Shown: positions 15,405 to 23,682, counted from the first letter of the stretch. The stretch: DNA of 33,650 nt from an uncultured Eubacteriales bacterium (GCA_900546635.1 URDS01000017.1:1-33650); one strand, 5' to 3'. The notes: generated from the sequence alone by a model not told the origin. Numbers and translations: made by a program.

Positions 15405-16844
15405 CTATGCCGGGAAACGTATAAAACAAACGCTGTCCGTTTGATCATTTTGTGCTTGCGGACACGCTATATTGACGGCGACAACATCTGTATCAATAAA
15501 TTCAGCATACGTTCCCGAAAATTCCCATCCGTCCGAGGCCAGTTCATCTGCCGAATAGCACTGCACCGCCGCGCGCGTAAAATCCAATAAATACAACTTA
15601 TTTTCGCATATAACGGCCGCTAATGTATACTCGTTGTTAAAATAAATCGGCGCTTCGTCAAAATAATACGGCCAATTACGGCTGGAAAGACGATCTGCAC
15701 TTTCATGTATCCAAGCACCCCAATTCAATGCGTCAACGTTTTCAAAGTAAATCTGTTTTTCGGTGTAAATATTCCGAAATGTTCCGCCCGCGTCATCGGA
15801 CGAAAGCGCATAAACACCGCTTATGATTTCTCCTTTTTCAGGCTCTGTCTCAAAGAAATCAAAGCGCTTCCATGCGCCGTCACGATAACAAAAATCTACC
15901 GTTAATTTTAAAATCTCAACCTTTCCCTCGGGACGGCAAACCGGACAAATTCGTATCGTGTCATTGTCCAACCACAAAATCACCTCTTCATCAAATGAAG
16001 CAATATACTTTCCGAAATAACTTTTTTCAAATAACAATTCCGATTCGCCGCTTTGCACATCATATACATAATAAGAGGCGTCCGCCGCGCCGACTGCGTT
16101 TGATTGTTGATAGATCACTTTTTGTCCGTCTGGCGACGGCAAAGGCGCGAAAGCATACTTATAAGTTTTTTCCGCATCCGGACGAACTTGCAATGCTTGC
16201 TGCATGGCCTGCAAGCTATCCGTATATCGTACGGAACCATCCTGCTCGCCAAACAGAAAGCGCCACGTTTTTGCCTCCAAATCATATTGAATAACATCCG
16301 CAATATTCATGCCTTGACTGTGATAATTCAGTTCCAAGTAAACATACCGATCGGATACGGCGGAAATTTGGATATGAAAACCATCCGTGTTCCATCCCCA
16401 CGATACCGTTCTGAAAAACAACTGCGATGCGGTATAATAATCCGCCTGCATATCCGAGTCAAACCGTTTTTGCCGTCCATCGGTATAATAGGCAAGCACA
16501 ACCGAGTCCTTTTCGCCGCCTATCTCTACTTCTATTTTCTCCTCTTTCCGATACAGTGCGGAAAATTCATCCGCTTCCCATACAAAGCATTCCGCATTCT
16601 CTGTATCTGCATTTCCCTGAAACACACCGCCGGGGCGCACACTGCACCGCTCCCAAGAGAAATGATTTCCCGGCGCCAATGCCCCAAGTCTATTGCTGAG
16701 AGACGGCCAATCCGTGATTGCCGCATTGTCCGGATTCGATATTGCTGCGCTTGAAGGCTGTCCTTGAATTTCACCGACACAAGATGCAAAACTTAAACTT
16801 GACAAAATAAGCAGTACGACTGCAAATATTTTGAATTGCTTCAT
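15405..16844 (-). CDS. Lipoprotein with TolB/WD40-like repeat features (second of four)
   Basis: A 479-residue predicted lipoprotein. The signal peptide MKQFKIFAVVLLIL...LSFASC (Cys22) is nearly the same as in the two module-bearing paralogues. The body contains PD40/TolB-like blade hallmarks (APLPSPDGQKVIYQQ, ASYYVYDVQSGESELLF, EVILWLDNDTIRI, GVYALSSDDAGG), so I infer an extracytoplasmic beta-propeller. There is also one C-x2-C-type pair (ICPVC). The start at 16844 is chosen because it gives this signal peptide and has AGGGCGAT just upstream; an in-frame codon at 16907 would add a non-signal extension. It lies 82 bp after the first gene of the cluster. Function is unknown; a binding or sensing surface protein is plausible. 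Confidence 0.8.
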   Translation of the reverse strand: MKQFKIFAVVLLILSSLSFASCVGEIQGQPSSAAISNPDNAAITDWPSLSNRLGALAPGNHFSWERCSVRPGGVFQGNADTENAECFVWEADEFSALYRKEEKIEVEIGGEKDSVVLAYYTDGRQKRFDSDMQADYYTASQLFFRTVSWGWNTDGFHIQISAVSDRYVYLELNYHSQGMNIADVIQYDLEAKTWRFLFGEQDGSVRYTDSLQAMQQALQVRPDAEKTYKYAFAPLPSPDGQKVIYQQSNAVGAADASYYVYDVQSGESELLFEKSYFGKYIASFDEEVILWLDNDTIRICPVCRPEGKVEILKLTVDFCYRDGAWKRFDFFETEPEKGEIISGVYALSSDDAGGTFRNIYTEKQIYFENVDALNWGAWIHESADRLSSRNWPYYFDEAPIYFNNEYTLAAVICENKLYLLDFTRAAVQCYSADELASDGWEFSGTYAEFIDTDVVAVNIACPQAQNDQTDSVCFIRFPA

Positions 16845-16926
16845 TTGATCGCCCTTTCTTGATTTTTTAAATTCAAATATGCGGTGAGAGGAACAGCGTT
16901 GATTCACGCCTTAATATCCGCAATAT

Positions 16927-18492
16927 TTAACGAGCGTTTTCAGGAAAAAACAAATTCTCTATAGTCGGCCAAAGCATATGCGCAGAATAAAACAGATCGC
17001 TTTCTTTCGATAAAAACCAATGATTATACGTATTGATTTTCATATAGTAGTGTTCGTCCAAAACAACGACAACCGACGGCTCATAATCATCGTTGAAATA
17101 ACAGATATAGCCGTTTTTTGTAAAACATTCTTTGAAATCAAGAATTTGTTTTACCATCGCCTCGTCAATCGGCGTCTCTGAATAGTAAAGCGTATCCAAA
17201 CCTTCAAAACACAAATACTCTTTCCACTCGCCGCTCTCACCCGTTTCCGGATCTATATCGGAACGTCCGTACACATTTCCGTCTTCGTTCATATACCAAG
17301 CTGTAGGATACCGCGTAACTACCGTCTTATACTTCCATTCGACCGGCACCGTTTGGGTTCCGAGGGCCGGCAGCACACGCCGCACCGGAATGCAGCTGTT
17401 TTTCATAGCAGCGGCCAATGAAATAAAGTTATGGTAGTACGTAATACAAAGCTGCGGATCTCCGTTTTCCGAATTTTCCCGACATACGGTGAAATATTCT
17501 TTTGAATCATTTGCACGCGCCTGCAGAAAATCGTCCGAAACGATTTCTGCAGAACCGCCCGTATAAGAAATATACCGTTGATTTTCATGCCGGTATAGAA
17601 TCGATTTCTGATTTAAATCTACCCAATCAAACCGCCGTTCACCGTCTTCCGCCGCATATTCAATCACGCAAGCGGCGCGCTGCCCGCTCAAATGCACTGC
17701 AGGCGGCAACGTCAGAGGCGCCGGACTCTCCCATATGTAGGTGCTGCCGTCCGCCAAAACAAACCGCGCTCCCGTGTATTCGCCGGCTGTATTTTGCAGG
17801 AAAGTATAGGTCGGTGTCTTTTCTGCATTTTGTACCGGCAAATCCGGCGGGGTTTCGGCGGCATCCGGCACGCCTGTCGATAAATCATAATAATAAGCAA
17901 TGCGAATCTGCGGCAGTCCGATCTCCGGATCCACGCTGCATACCGAAAAAGTCCCCTGTTTATGTTCCGCCTCGATATTTACATGACCGGATGGTTCACA
18001 ACCGTGCATGGTCGAAGAATACCGTACGCTCCCGACCGTATACGGCAACAGCAGTTGATTTTTATGCCGGTACAGTATGGATTTTTCATTCAAATCAATC
18101 CAGTCAAACCGCCACTCGTCCTCGCCGATATAATATTCAATAAAGCCGGTCAATTGCGCGTTTATATCAACAAGCATCGGAAGCTTGGATCGGACAGGGC
18201 ATTCCCAGGTATAAGTATCGCTGCCTTCAAGGGTAAAACGAACGCCCGTATATTCGCCTGCATCATTTTGCAAAATCTCGTACACCGGCGGTTCTTCTGC
18301 AGCGGGCTCGGTAATCGAAACATCGGTAGTCGCCGACTCTGTTGAGAAAAGACTTGTTTCTTTGGTTAATTCAGGCACGGATGTATCGGTTGACAAAGTA
18401 CTCTGCGTTTGTACCGGCTCACCGATACAAGATGCAAAACTCAAACCTGCTAAAATGAGCAACATGACTGCAATCATTCTAAACTGTTTCAT
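16927..18492 (-). CDS. Lipoprotein with two tandem LQN-AG-YTG modules (first of four)
   Basis: A 521-residue predicted lipoprotein. The signal ends in LSFASC (Cys22), then a Thr/Ser/Glu linker to about 68. Module A (about 71-203) and module B (about 229-357) are tandem repeats: both start YxxLQNxAGEYTGxRF, continue TYxWExP, then FDW[IV]DLNxKSILYRH, and end with a F[ST]VC... [QP]xxIxYYxxxS block. A C-terminal domain (about 385-521) with ELYYSETPI-type sequence is shared with the gene at 13223-14488. The ATG at 18492 with AAGGGAG 8 bp upstream is chosen over TTG 18498. It is the first gene behind a perfect promoter, with a leader of about 170 nt. No known domain is recognised; the modules are unannotated as far as I can tell. 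Confidence 0.82.
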   Translation of the reverse strand: MKQFRMIAVMLLILAGLSFASCIGEPVQTQSTLSTDTSVPELTKETSLFSTESATTDVSITEPAAEEPPVYEILQNDAGEYTGVRFTLEGSDTYTWECPVRSKLPMLVDINAQLTGFIEYYIGEDEWRFDWIDLNEKSILYRHKNQLLLPYTVGSVRYSSTMHGCEPSGHVNIEAEHKQGTFSVCSVDPEIGLPQIRIAYYYDLSTGVPDAAETPPDLPVQNAEKTPTYTFLQNTAGEYTGARFVLADGSTYIWESPAPLTLPPAVHLSGQRAACVIEYAAEDGERRFDWVDLNQKSILYRHENQRYISYTGGSAEIVSDDFLQARANDSKEYFTVCRENSENGDPQLCITYYHNFISLAAAMKNSCIPVRRVLPALGTQTVPVEWKYKTVVTRYPTAWYMNEDGNVYGRSDIDPETGESGEWKEYLCFEGLDTLYYSETPIDEAMVKQILDFKECFTKNGYICYFNDDYEPSVVVVLDEHYYMKINTYNHWFLSKESDLFYSAHMLWPTIENLFFPENAR

Positions 18493-18667
18493 ACCCAATT
18501 CTCCCTTAAATGAATTTCAGGCAGCAACAATGCAACTATCCATTTTGCAAAGCAAAATATTGTATAGGAAAATACATCACTCTGCAATCATTTCAATTGT
18601 TTCAGCACATTACAACAAAATAAAATAAATATATTCATCAAAAATCGTCACTTTGTCTATCAGAACA

Positions 18668-18696
18668 ATTATATAACGATTTTTTAATTTTGTCAA
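18668..18696 (-). promoter_or_regulatory. Perfect consensus promoter of the lipoprotein cluster
   Basis: On the minus strand TTGACA (18696-18691), exactly 17 bp, TATAAT (18673-18668). It predicts strong constitutive transcription of the four lipoprotein genes unless a repressor acts here. Confidence 0.8.
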
Positions 18697-18753
18697 GATT
18701 TTCTTCTTTTTTCGACAGTCCGGTTTCTGTTTTAAATTTTTTATCGTTCTCCA

Positions 18754-18782
18754 TTGCGCAATGCCCGAATTTGTCGTATAAT
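18754..18782 (+). promoter_or_regulatory. Promoter of azlCD
   Basis: TTGCGC (18754-18759), 17-bp spacer, TATAAT (18777-18782), 47 bp before the azlC start. Confidence 0.65.
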
Positions 18783-18829
18783 AGCCAAAGCGCGACCATG
18801 CGACACCACTTTCCTTGGAGGCTTGTTTT

Positions 18830-19525
18830 ATGAATTTCAAAGAGGGACTGCGCGGCGGTTTGCCGATCGGTCTCGGATATTTTTCCGTTTCACTCGCATT
18901 CGGCGTTCTGGCGTCGCAGAGCGGATGCACGCTCTTGGAAGCCGTTCTGATTTCCATGACCAATCTGACCTCCGCCGGTCAATTTGCCGGCCTTTCGGTC
19001 ATCGCCGCGTCGGGAACTCTGATCGAGATGGCGCTGACACAGTTGGTTGTCAACGCGCGCTATGCGCTGATGAGCATCGCGCTTTCGCAAAAATTACATA
19101 AAGATTTCACCGGCAAATGGCGCTGGCTGCTCGGCTTTGCCATAACCGATGAAATTTTCGCAGTTGCCGTCGGCGTCCCGCAAAAGATCCGCCCATCCTA
19201 CTTTGCGGGACTTGCCCTCTTACCGTTTATCGGCTGGTCGGCAGGCACCTTTAGCGGCGCGGTGCTCGGCAATATTTTACCGGGAATCGTTACGGGCGCG
19301 CTTGGAGTCGCCCTGTACGGCATGTTCATTGCCATCGTAACGCCGAAAGCAAAAGAAGACCGCCGGGTACGGATCATCGTAGCGGTTGCCGTAGCGCTCA
19401 GCGTAATCTTTCACTACACGCCCCTGCTTTCCGAACTGTCCGGCGGATTTGCCATGATTATCTGCGCCGTTGCCGCATCTGCCGCAGGCGCGCTGCTTTT
19501 CCCGGTAAAGGAGGAGGAATGCTGA
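18830..19525 (+). CDS. azlC: AzlC family branched-chain amino-acid exporter, large subunit
   Basis: A 231-residue integral membrane protein with several hydrophobic helices. AzlC and the small AzlD form a two-component exporter of branched-chain amino acids (and the leucine analogue azaleucine), as for AzlCD of B. subtilis and BrnFE. The N-terminal GLRGGLPIGLGYFSVSLAFG and MTNLTSAGQFAGLSVI and VNARYALMSIALS blocks are typical. The ATG at 18830 with TTGGAGG 8 bp upstream is chosen over a TTG at 18815. Its stop codon overlaps the azlD start. No leucine-responsive regulator or T-box is visible upstream. Confidence 0.93.
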   Translation: MNFKEGLRGGLPIGLGYFSVSLAFGVLASQSGCTLLEAVLISMTNLTSAGQFAGLSVIAASGTLIEMALTQLVVNARYALMSIALSQKLHKDFTGKWRWLLGFAITDEIFAVAVGVPQKIRPSYFAGLALLPFIGWSAGTFSGAVLGNILPGIVTGALGVALYGMFIAIVTPKAKEDRRVRIIVAVAVALSVIFHYTPLLSELSGGFAMIICAVAASAAGALLFPVKEEEC

Positions 19526-19845
19526 TGGACTTTTCTGAATTTCTTCCCTATTTATTGGTCATGTCGGGCGTCACCTATCTCATTCGCGCCCTCCCCTTTG
19601 CGCTGATAAGACAAAAGATTCAAAACCGGTTTCTCCATTCTTTTCTGTATTATGTGCCGTACACAGTGCTGGCGGCCATGACGTTTCCCGCAATCCTCTA
19701 CGCCACAAACAGCATCTGGTCGGCCGCTGCGGGGCTGATCACCGCGCTTTTTCTCGCCTACTTCGGCAAGTCTCTTTTGAGTGTGGCCATCGGTGCATGT
19801 ACTGCCGTCTTTTTCGTGGAAGCAATTCTGCTCTGGCTCCTATAA
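19525..19845 (+). CDS. azlD: AzlD family branched-chain amino-acid exporter, small subunit
   Basis: A 106-residue membrane protein with about four helices, the partner of AzlC. The conserved segment TYLIRALPFAL near residue 17 and the YVPYTVLAAMTFPAILY block are diagnostic of AzlD. Two ATGs are possible (19519 and 19525). The later one is preferred because GGAGG at 19510-19517 is too close to the first but well placed for the second, and it overlaps the azlC stop as TGATG, implying translational coupling. A strong terminator follows 11 bp after the stop. Confidence 0.92.
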   Translation: MDFSEFLPYLLVMSGVTYLIRALPFALIRQKIQNRFLHSFLYYVPYTVLAAMTFPAILYATNSIWSAAAGLITALFLAYFGKSLLSVAIGACTAVFFVEAILLWLL

Positions 19846-19855
19846 GCAGATACAC

Positions 19856-19896
19856 AAAATCCCGCCCTCGGACTCTGTTCGCGGGCGGGATTTTTT
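19856..19896 (+). terminator. Terminator of azlCD
   Basis: CCCGCCC (19861-19867) pairs with GGGCGGG (19883-19889), extended by AAAAT / ATTTTTT on the outside. T tract at 19891-19896. Confidence 0.88.
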
Positions 19897-20053
19897 GAAC
19901 AATTTGATGGCTTCCCATGTCATTTTGTTTAATAAACCGGGAAAGTCTGAAAAATCAATTATTTGAATCAAAATGGGTGAGGGTGTTTTTTTGTCTTCAT
20001 TCTGCAAATTTTCAATTTAAACGCTTAACTGTACCTCAAAAAGCAGCGCAGTT

Positions 20054-20563
20054 TCATTTCTTCTTTCGTGTCAAATAACAGCCAATACCGGCTCCAATCA
20101 GAGCAAGCGGCGCGATTCTGACAAACAGCCACTCAAATGCGTGAAAACCGACTCCGACAACCGCGGTCTCGGGATCGCTATAATCCCAACCCAAATAAGG
20201 ACTGTTTAATACGATTAAAGCCGCAAAAATCATGACGATAACCGCACACAATGAGATAAAAATCCAATGAAACGTTTTTCGTCTCATTGCTTTTCTTTGC
20301 GCGAATCGCAAGTTTATGACCTCAAGTTTTTCAGAGATCACTTTTAAGTCATCCGTCCGGGGCTCGACCACGGCTTCTCCGAGCAAAGTACTTACGGGTG
20401 TTTCAAAGACTTCCGATATGGAGATCAGCATATCGGAATCCGGAACCGACAAACCTTTCTCCCATTTCGAGATGGTTTGCCGCACCACATTCAGTTTAAC
20501 GGCGAGCTCCTCTTGCGAAAGTCCTTTTGATTTTCTGATTGCTTTTATGTTTTCATTTAGCAT
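20054..20563 (-). CDS. XRE-family transcriptional regulator with C-terminal membrane helices
   Basis: A 169-residue protein. Residues 1-60 form an HTH_3 domain (IKAIRKSKGLSQEELAVKLNVVRQTISKWEKG), the DNA-binding part. A linker with a short amphipathic helix follows (residues about 70-95). Two hydrophobic segments come next (FHWIFISLCAVIVMIFAALIV and about FVRIAPLALIGAGIGCYL), ending in a KKK cytoplasmic tail, so it is membrane-anchored. Such XRE-TM proteins are frequent in Firmicutes; targets and signals are unknown. The ATG at 20563 is chosen over 20626 because AAAGGAGG lies 10 bp upstream and the HTH begins immediately. It is a single gene with its own promoter. Confidence 0.88.
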   Translation of the reverse strand: MLNENIKAIRKSKGLSQEELAVKLNVVRQTISKWEKGLSVPDSDMLISISEVFETPVSTLLGEAVVEPRTDDLKVISEKLEVINLRFAQRKAMRRKTFHWIFISLCAVIVMIFAALIVLNSPYLGWDYSDPETAVVGVGFHAFEWLFVRIAPLALIGAGIGCYLTRKKK

Positions 20564-20593
20564 CAGGGATACCTCCTTTCGTTTGTCACCACT

Positions 20594-20622
20594 ATTGTAT
20601 AAGAAATCGGCCGTTGCGGCAA
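20594..20622 (-). promoter_or_regulatory. Promoter of the XRE regulator gene
   Basis: On the minus strand TTGCCG (20622-20617), 17 bp, TACAAT (20599-20594), 31 bp upstream of the chosen ATG. Confidence 0.5.
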
Positions 20623-20770
20623 GCAACGCAAATGAACATATACAAACATTGTCGGGAATTATTGAAAGAGTCCGTAAATATCTGCGATTCTCCTGAAAAA
20701 CAATTCAGATTCAGTGATTCCGGCATGTATTTCTAAAAAACCATGTTCCAATACATTTGATTGTTTTGCA

Positions 20771-20812
20771 AAAAAACAGAGGGTGGAAATCATATCCACC
20801 CCCATTCTGTTT
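20771..20812 (-). terminator. Terminator of typA
   Basis: TCCACCC (20795-20801) and GGGTGGA (20781-20787) form the core, extended by AAAACAGA / TCTGTTTT. Reading on the minus strand the stem runs into TTTTTTT. It is 80 bp after the typA stop. Confidence 0.8.
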
Positions 20813-20892
20813 TATGATGCGGTTATGCGAATGCCGATAGAAGAAACCAACAAACCTCTTCGCTGAACAAAATAATTTTCAACCAAACGGGC

Positions 20893-22722
20893 TTACTGCT
20901 GCTTTTTCAGCTTTGCTTCTTCCTTCAAACGCAGTTCGGTATTCAGAATACGCTTGCGCAGACGAACAGTCTTTGGCGTAACCTCGATCAGTTCATCATC
21001 GGCAATATATTCAATCGCTTCCTCAAGACTCATGATTCTCGGCGTAACCAGACGAAGCGCCTCATCCGCGCCTGAACTGCGAATTGCCGTAAGATGTTTC
21101 TTTTTGCAAACATTGACCACAATGTCCCCCTGCTTCGGAGAAGAACCGACAATCATGCCCTCATAAACCGGGCACTGCGCGCCGATAAACATCTGTCCGC
21201 GATCCTGCGCGTTGAACACACCGTACGAAGTGGATTCACCCGCTTCGCTTGCGATCAGTGAACCGGTAAAGCGCACGTTGACTTCACCGCGGTAAGGCTG
21301 ATAGCTGTCAAAAACCGTATTGAGAATGCCCTCTCCGCGCGTATCGGTCAAAAACTCGCTGCGATAACCGAAAAGGCAGCGCGAGGGAACAAGATACTCC
21401 AGACGTGTGCGGCTGCCGCGCGGTTCCATGGCGACAAGCTCGCCCTTGCGGGAACCGAGCTTCTCCATGACCGCGCCGTTATAATCATCCGGGCAGTCGA
21501 TAATCACACGCTCTACAGGTTCGCATTTTACACCGTCGATTTCACGGTAGAGCACATGCGGCGTACTGCACGCAAGCTCATAGCCCTCACGGCGCATGGT
21601 CTCAATCAAAATGGAAAGGTGCATCTCTCCGCGTCCCGCCACCTTGAAGCTCTCCGTGGTCTCGCCGTCGCTGACACGCAGGGACACGTCCTTCAAAAGC
21701 TCGCGATACAAGCGTTCGCGCAAATGACGGGAGGTCACATATTTGCCCTCTTTGCCTGCAAACGGACTGTCGTTTACCGAAAACGTCATTTCCATCGTCG
21801 GCTCGCTGACCTTGACAAATTCAAGCGGCTCCACGCAGGAAAGCGAGGTCACCGTATCGCCGATGTTGATATTCTCCGCACCGCTGAAGCAGATAATATC
21901 GCCGACTTTAGCGGTTTCAACCGGAACGCGGGTCAGACCGTCAATCTGATATACGCTGACCACTTTTGCACGTCTCGGCGCCGCCCCGCTGTGGAAGTTG
22001 GAGATCATGACCTCCTGGTTCTGCCGGATCTTGCCGCGCTCAATTCGGCCGATGCCGATACGGCCGACATAATCGTTATAGTCGATTGCGGAAACCAGCA
22101 TCTGCAGTTCTCCGTCCTCTTCACCGGCGGGAGACGGCATATACTCCAAAATTTTATCAAACAGCGGACGCAGATCGGTACCGGGCGACGCCGGGTCAAG
22201 GGTTGCCGTACCGGCTCTGCCGGAGCAGAACACCATGGGGCTGTCCAGTTGTTCGTCGTTTGCGTTCAATTCAAAGAAAAGTTCAAGAATCTCGTCCTGT
22301 ACCTCGGCGATGCGCGCATCCGGCTTGTCGATCTTGTTGATAACAACAATGACGCGATGATTCAACTGCAAAGCGCGCTCTAAAACGAATCGGGTCTGCG
22401 GCATGGGTCCCTCGGCCGCATCTACCAAAAGCAGAACGCCGTTGACCATTTTCAGAATACGTTCGACCTCGCCGCCGAAATCCGCGTGACCGGGGGTATC
22501 GACAATATTGATCTTGACGCCGTTGTAATGCACCGCCGTGTTTTTCGCAAGGATCGTAATTCCCCGTTCCCGTTCCAGGTCTCCCGAGTCCATAACACGC
22601 TCGGTAGTGGCCTGATTTTCCCGGTAAATACCGCCCTGCCGCAGCATTTCATCGACAAGCGTGGTCTTGCCGTGGTCAACGTGCGCAATGATTGCAATGT
22701 TCCTTAAATCTTCTCTTACCAC
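20893..22722 (-). CDS. typA: Ribosome-associated translational GTPase TypA/BipA
   Basis: A 609-residue GTPase that binds the ribosome and assists 50S assembly and stress or cold growth. G motifs are all present: AHVDHGKTT (G1), ERGITI (G2), DTPGHADF (G3), NKIDKPDA (G4). Then come domain II, the EF-G-like domains III and V, and the BipA-specific C-terminal domain (MFIGAQCPVYEGMIVG, EVTPKTVRLRKRIL). The start is assigned to GTG 22722 (VVREDLRNIAI...): AGAGGT lies 9 bp upstream and known BipA proteins begin a few residues before RNIAIIAHVDHG. The ATG at 22752 has no Shine-Dalgarno. An extended -10 promoter (TGCTATAAT at 22776-22768) precedes it. It is monocistronic. Confidence 0.95.
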   Translation of the reverse strand: MVREDLRNIAIIAHVDHGKTTLVDEMLRQGGIYRENQATTERVMDSGDLERERGITILAKNTAVHYNGVKINIVDTPGHADFGGEVERILKMVNGVLLLVDAAEGPMPQTRFVLERALQLNHRVIVVINKIDKPDARIAEVQDEILELFFELNANDEQLDSPMVFCSGRAGTATLDPASPGTDLRPLFDKILEYMPSPAGEEDGELQMLVSAIDYNDYVGRIGIGRIERGKIRQNQEVMISNFHSGAAPRRAKVVSVYQIDGLTRVPVETAKVGDIICFSGAENINIGDTVTSLSCVEPLEFVKVSEPTMEMTFSVNDSPFAGKEGKYVTSRHLRERLYRELLKDVSLRVSDGETTESFKVAGRGEMHLSILIETMRREGYELACSTPHVLYREIDGVKCEPVERVIIDCPDDYNGAVMEKLGSRKGELVAMEPRGSRTRLEYLVPSRCLFGYRSEFLTDTRGEGILNTVFDSYQPYRGEVNVRFTGSLIASEAGESTSYGVFNAQDRGQMFIGAQCPVYEGMIVGSSPKQGDIVVNVCKKKHLTAIRSSGADEALRLVTPRIMSLEEAIEYIADDELIEVTPKTVRLRKRILNTELRLKEEAKLKKQQ

Positions 22723-22767
22723 TTTATTTCTACCTCTAATATAAAATTCCATGTCGATAACTTTATT

Positions 22768-22796
22768 ATTATAGCACATCCGTTTTTAAATGAAAA
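22768..22796 (-). promoter_or_regulatory. Extended -10 promoter of typA
   Basis: On the minus strand a TATAAT (22773-22768) preceded by TGC, with a weak -35 (TTTTCA, 22796-22791) at a 17-bp spacing. Confidence 0.55.
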
Positions 22797-22867
22797 TGGC
22801 CTATCCGCCAAAATTTTTGACCCGAAGCGGAGGTTTTATGTCAAGGTGCCGAAAAAAGAGCATTTTC

Positions 22868-22896
22868 TTGACATCGGACGGGCAGCCGACTATAAT
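22868..22896 (+). promoter_or_regulatory. Perfect consensus promoter of the HAD phosphatase gene
   Basis: TTGACA (22868-22873), 17 bp, TATAAT (22891-22896). It yields a leader of about 75 nt before the ATG at 22978, and it overlaps the upstream in-frame extension of this gene, supporting the shorter start. Confidence 0.78.
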
Positions 22897-22977
22897 AAAT
22901 TGAACGAAAAGGTACATCTTATTTTCAAAGCCCTGCCGACTGAGCAAGTCGGATTTTTGAGAAAAAGGAACGCGCTT

Positions 22978-23634
22978 ATGAGCATTAAAGGATTCATATT
23001 CGATCTGGACGGCACGCTTGCCGATACGCTGCCCGAACTGAACCGCGCCATGAACAAAACCCGCGCGCGCTTCGGACTTGCCCCCATCGGCCGCACGGAG
23101 GTTCTGCGCGGCATCAACGACGGCCCGCGAAATTTTGTACTGCGCACCTTTCCCGAAGATACGGACGAAGCGACGATAGACGCCGCCACAAATTTCTATA
23201 TTTCCGATTACGAAACCGAATATATGAATACCAAAACAGCCTTTCCCGGCATGCAGGAAACCATTCGCCAAATGAAGCGAGACGGCTGCAAAACCGCCGT
23301 GCTGACCAACAAAGCACACCGCGCCGCGGTACTTCTGGTCGAACAGATTTTTGGCAAAGATGTCTTTTCTCCGCTGTGGGGCGTGCGCGACGTGCCGCTC
23401 AAGCCCGCCCCGGAAGCCGCGCTCAAAATCGCGGAAATTTTCGGACTCCCGCCGAGTGAAATCTGCTTTGTGGGCGACTCGCACATCGACATGCAGACCG
23501 GCAAAAACGCGGGTATGCACACCATCGGCGTCAGTTATGGCTACAAGAGCGCGGAAGTTCTCCTGCAAAACGGCGCGGAAGCCATCGCAGACACACCGGA
23601 AAAAATCTATGAAATTGCGAAAAAAATCGGATAA
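22978..23634 (+). CDS. HAD-superfamily phosphatase (phosphoglycolate phosphatase-like)
   Basis: A 218-residue hydrolase of the Gph/PpaX/PGMB-like HAD subfamily IA. Motif I is FDLDGTLADT with nucleophile Asp9 and acid/base Asp11. An alpha-helical cap follows (about 15-85). Motif II is in AVLTNKAHR, motif III lysine is in LKPAPEAALKIAE, and motif IV is VGDSHIDMQTGKNAG with metal-binding acidic residues. Candidates are phosphoglycolate phosphatase or a general sugar- or nucleotide-phosphate phosphatase; the sequence does not separate them. The ATG at 22978 has AAAAAGGAA upstream and a perfect promoter in front. It is followed at once by the thiT promoter, so it is a single-gene unit without an obvious terminator. 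Confidence 0.88.
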   Translation: MSIKGFIFDLDGTLADTLPELNRAMNKTRARFGLAPIGRTEVLRGINDGPRNFVLRTFPEDTDEATIDAATNFYISDYETEYMNTKTAFPGMQETIRQMKRDGCKTAVLTNKAHRAAVLLVEQIFGKDVFSPLWGVRDVPLKPAPEAALKIAEIFGLPPSEICFVGDSHIDMQTGKNAGMHTIGVSYGYKSAEVLLQNGAEAIADTPEKIYEIAKKIG

Positions 23635-23637
23635 CTC

Positions 23638-23666
23638 TTGACAAAGGGCGAAGTTTGTCCTATAAT
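23638..23666 (+). promoter_or_regulatory. Perfect consensus promoter of the TPP-riboswitch/thiT unit
   Basis: TTGACA (23638-23643), 17 bp, TATAAT (23661-23666). Transcription should start near 23673, ten bases before the aptamer. Confidence 0.85.
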
Positions 23667-23682
23667 CAAGCCGACCGAACAG

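Larger units (their letters stand above)
18493..18829. other. AT-rich divergent intergenic region
   Basis: 337 bp with no gene. It holds divergent promoters for the lipoprotein cluster (minus) and azlCD (plus), and a long AT-rich leader of about 170 nt for the lipoprotein mRNA in which I see no recognisable riboswitch. Confidence 0.6.
20564..20892. other. Intergenic region between XRE gene and typA
   Basis: 329 bp without a credible gene. It contains the XRE promoter (20594-20622) and the typA terminator (20771-20812); nothing else recognised. Confidence 0.55.

Noticed and set aside
10073..20033. GTACAGTTAAGC (10073-10084) and its reverse complement (20022-20033) in two intergenic regions
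   Set aside because: A 12-base match is expected many times by chance in a window of this size; no longer shared context.
22801..23568. A 255-codon minus-strand open frame
   Set aside because: Antisense to the HAD phosphatase and covering its perfect promoter; no domain.
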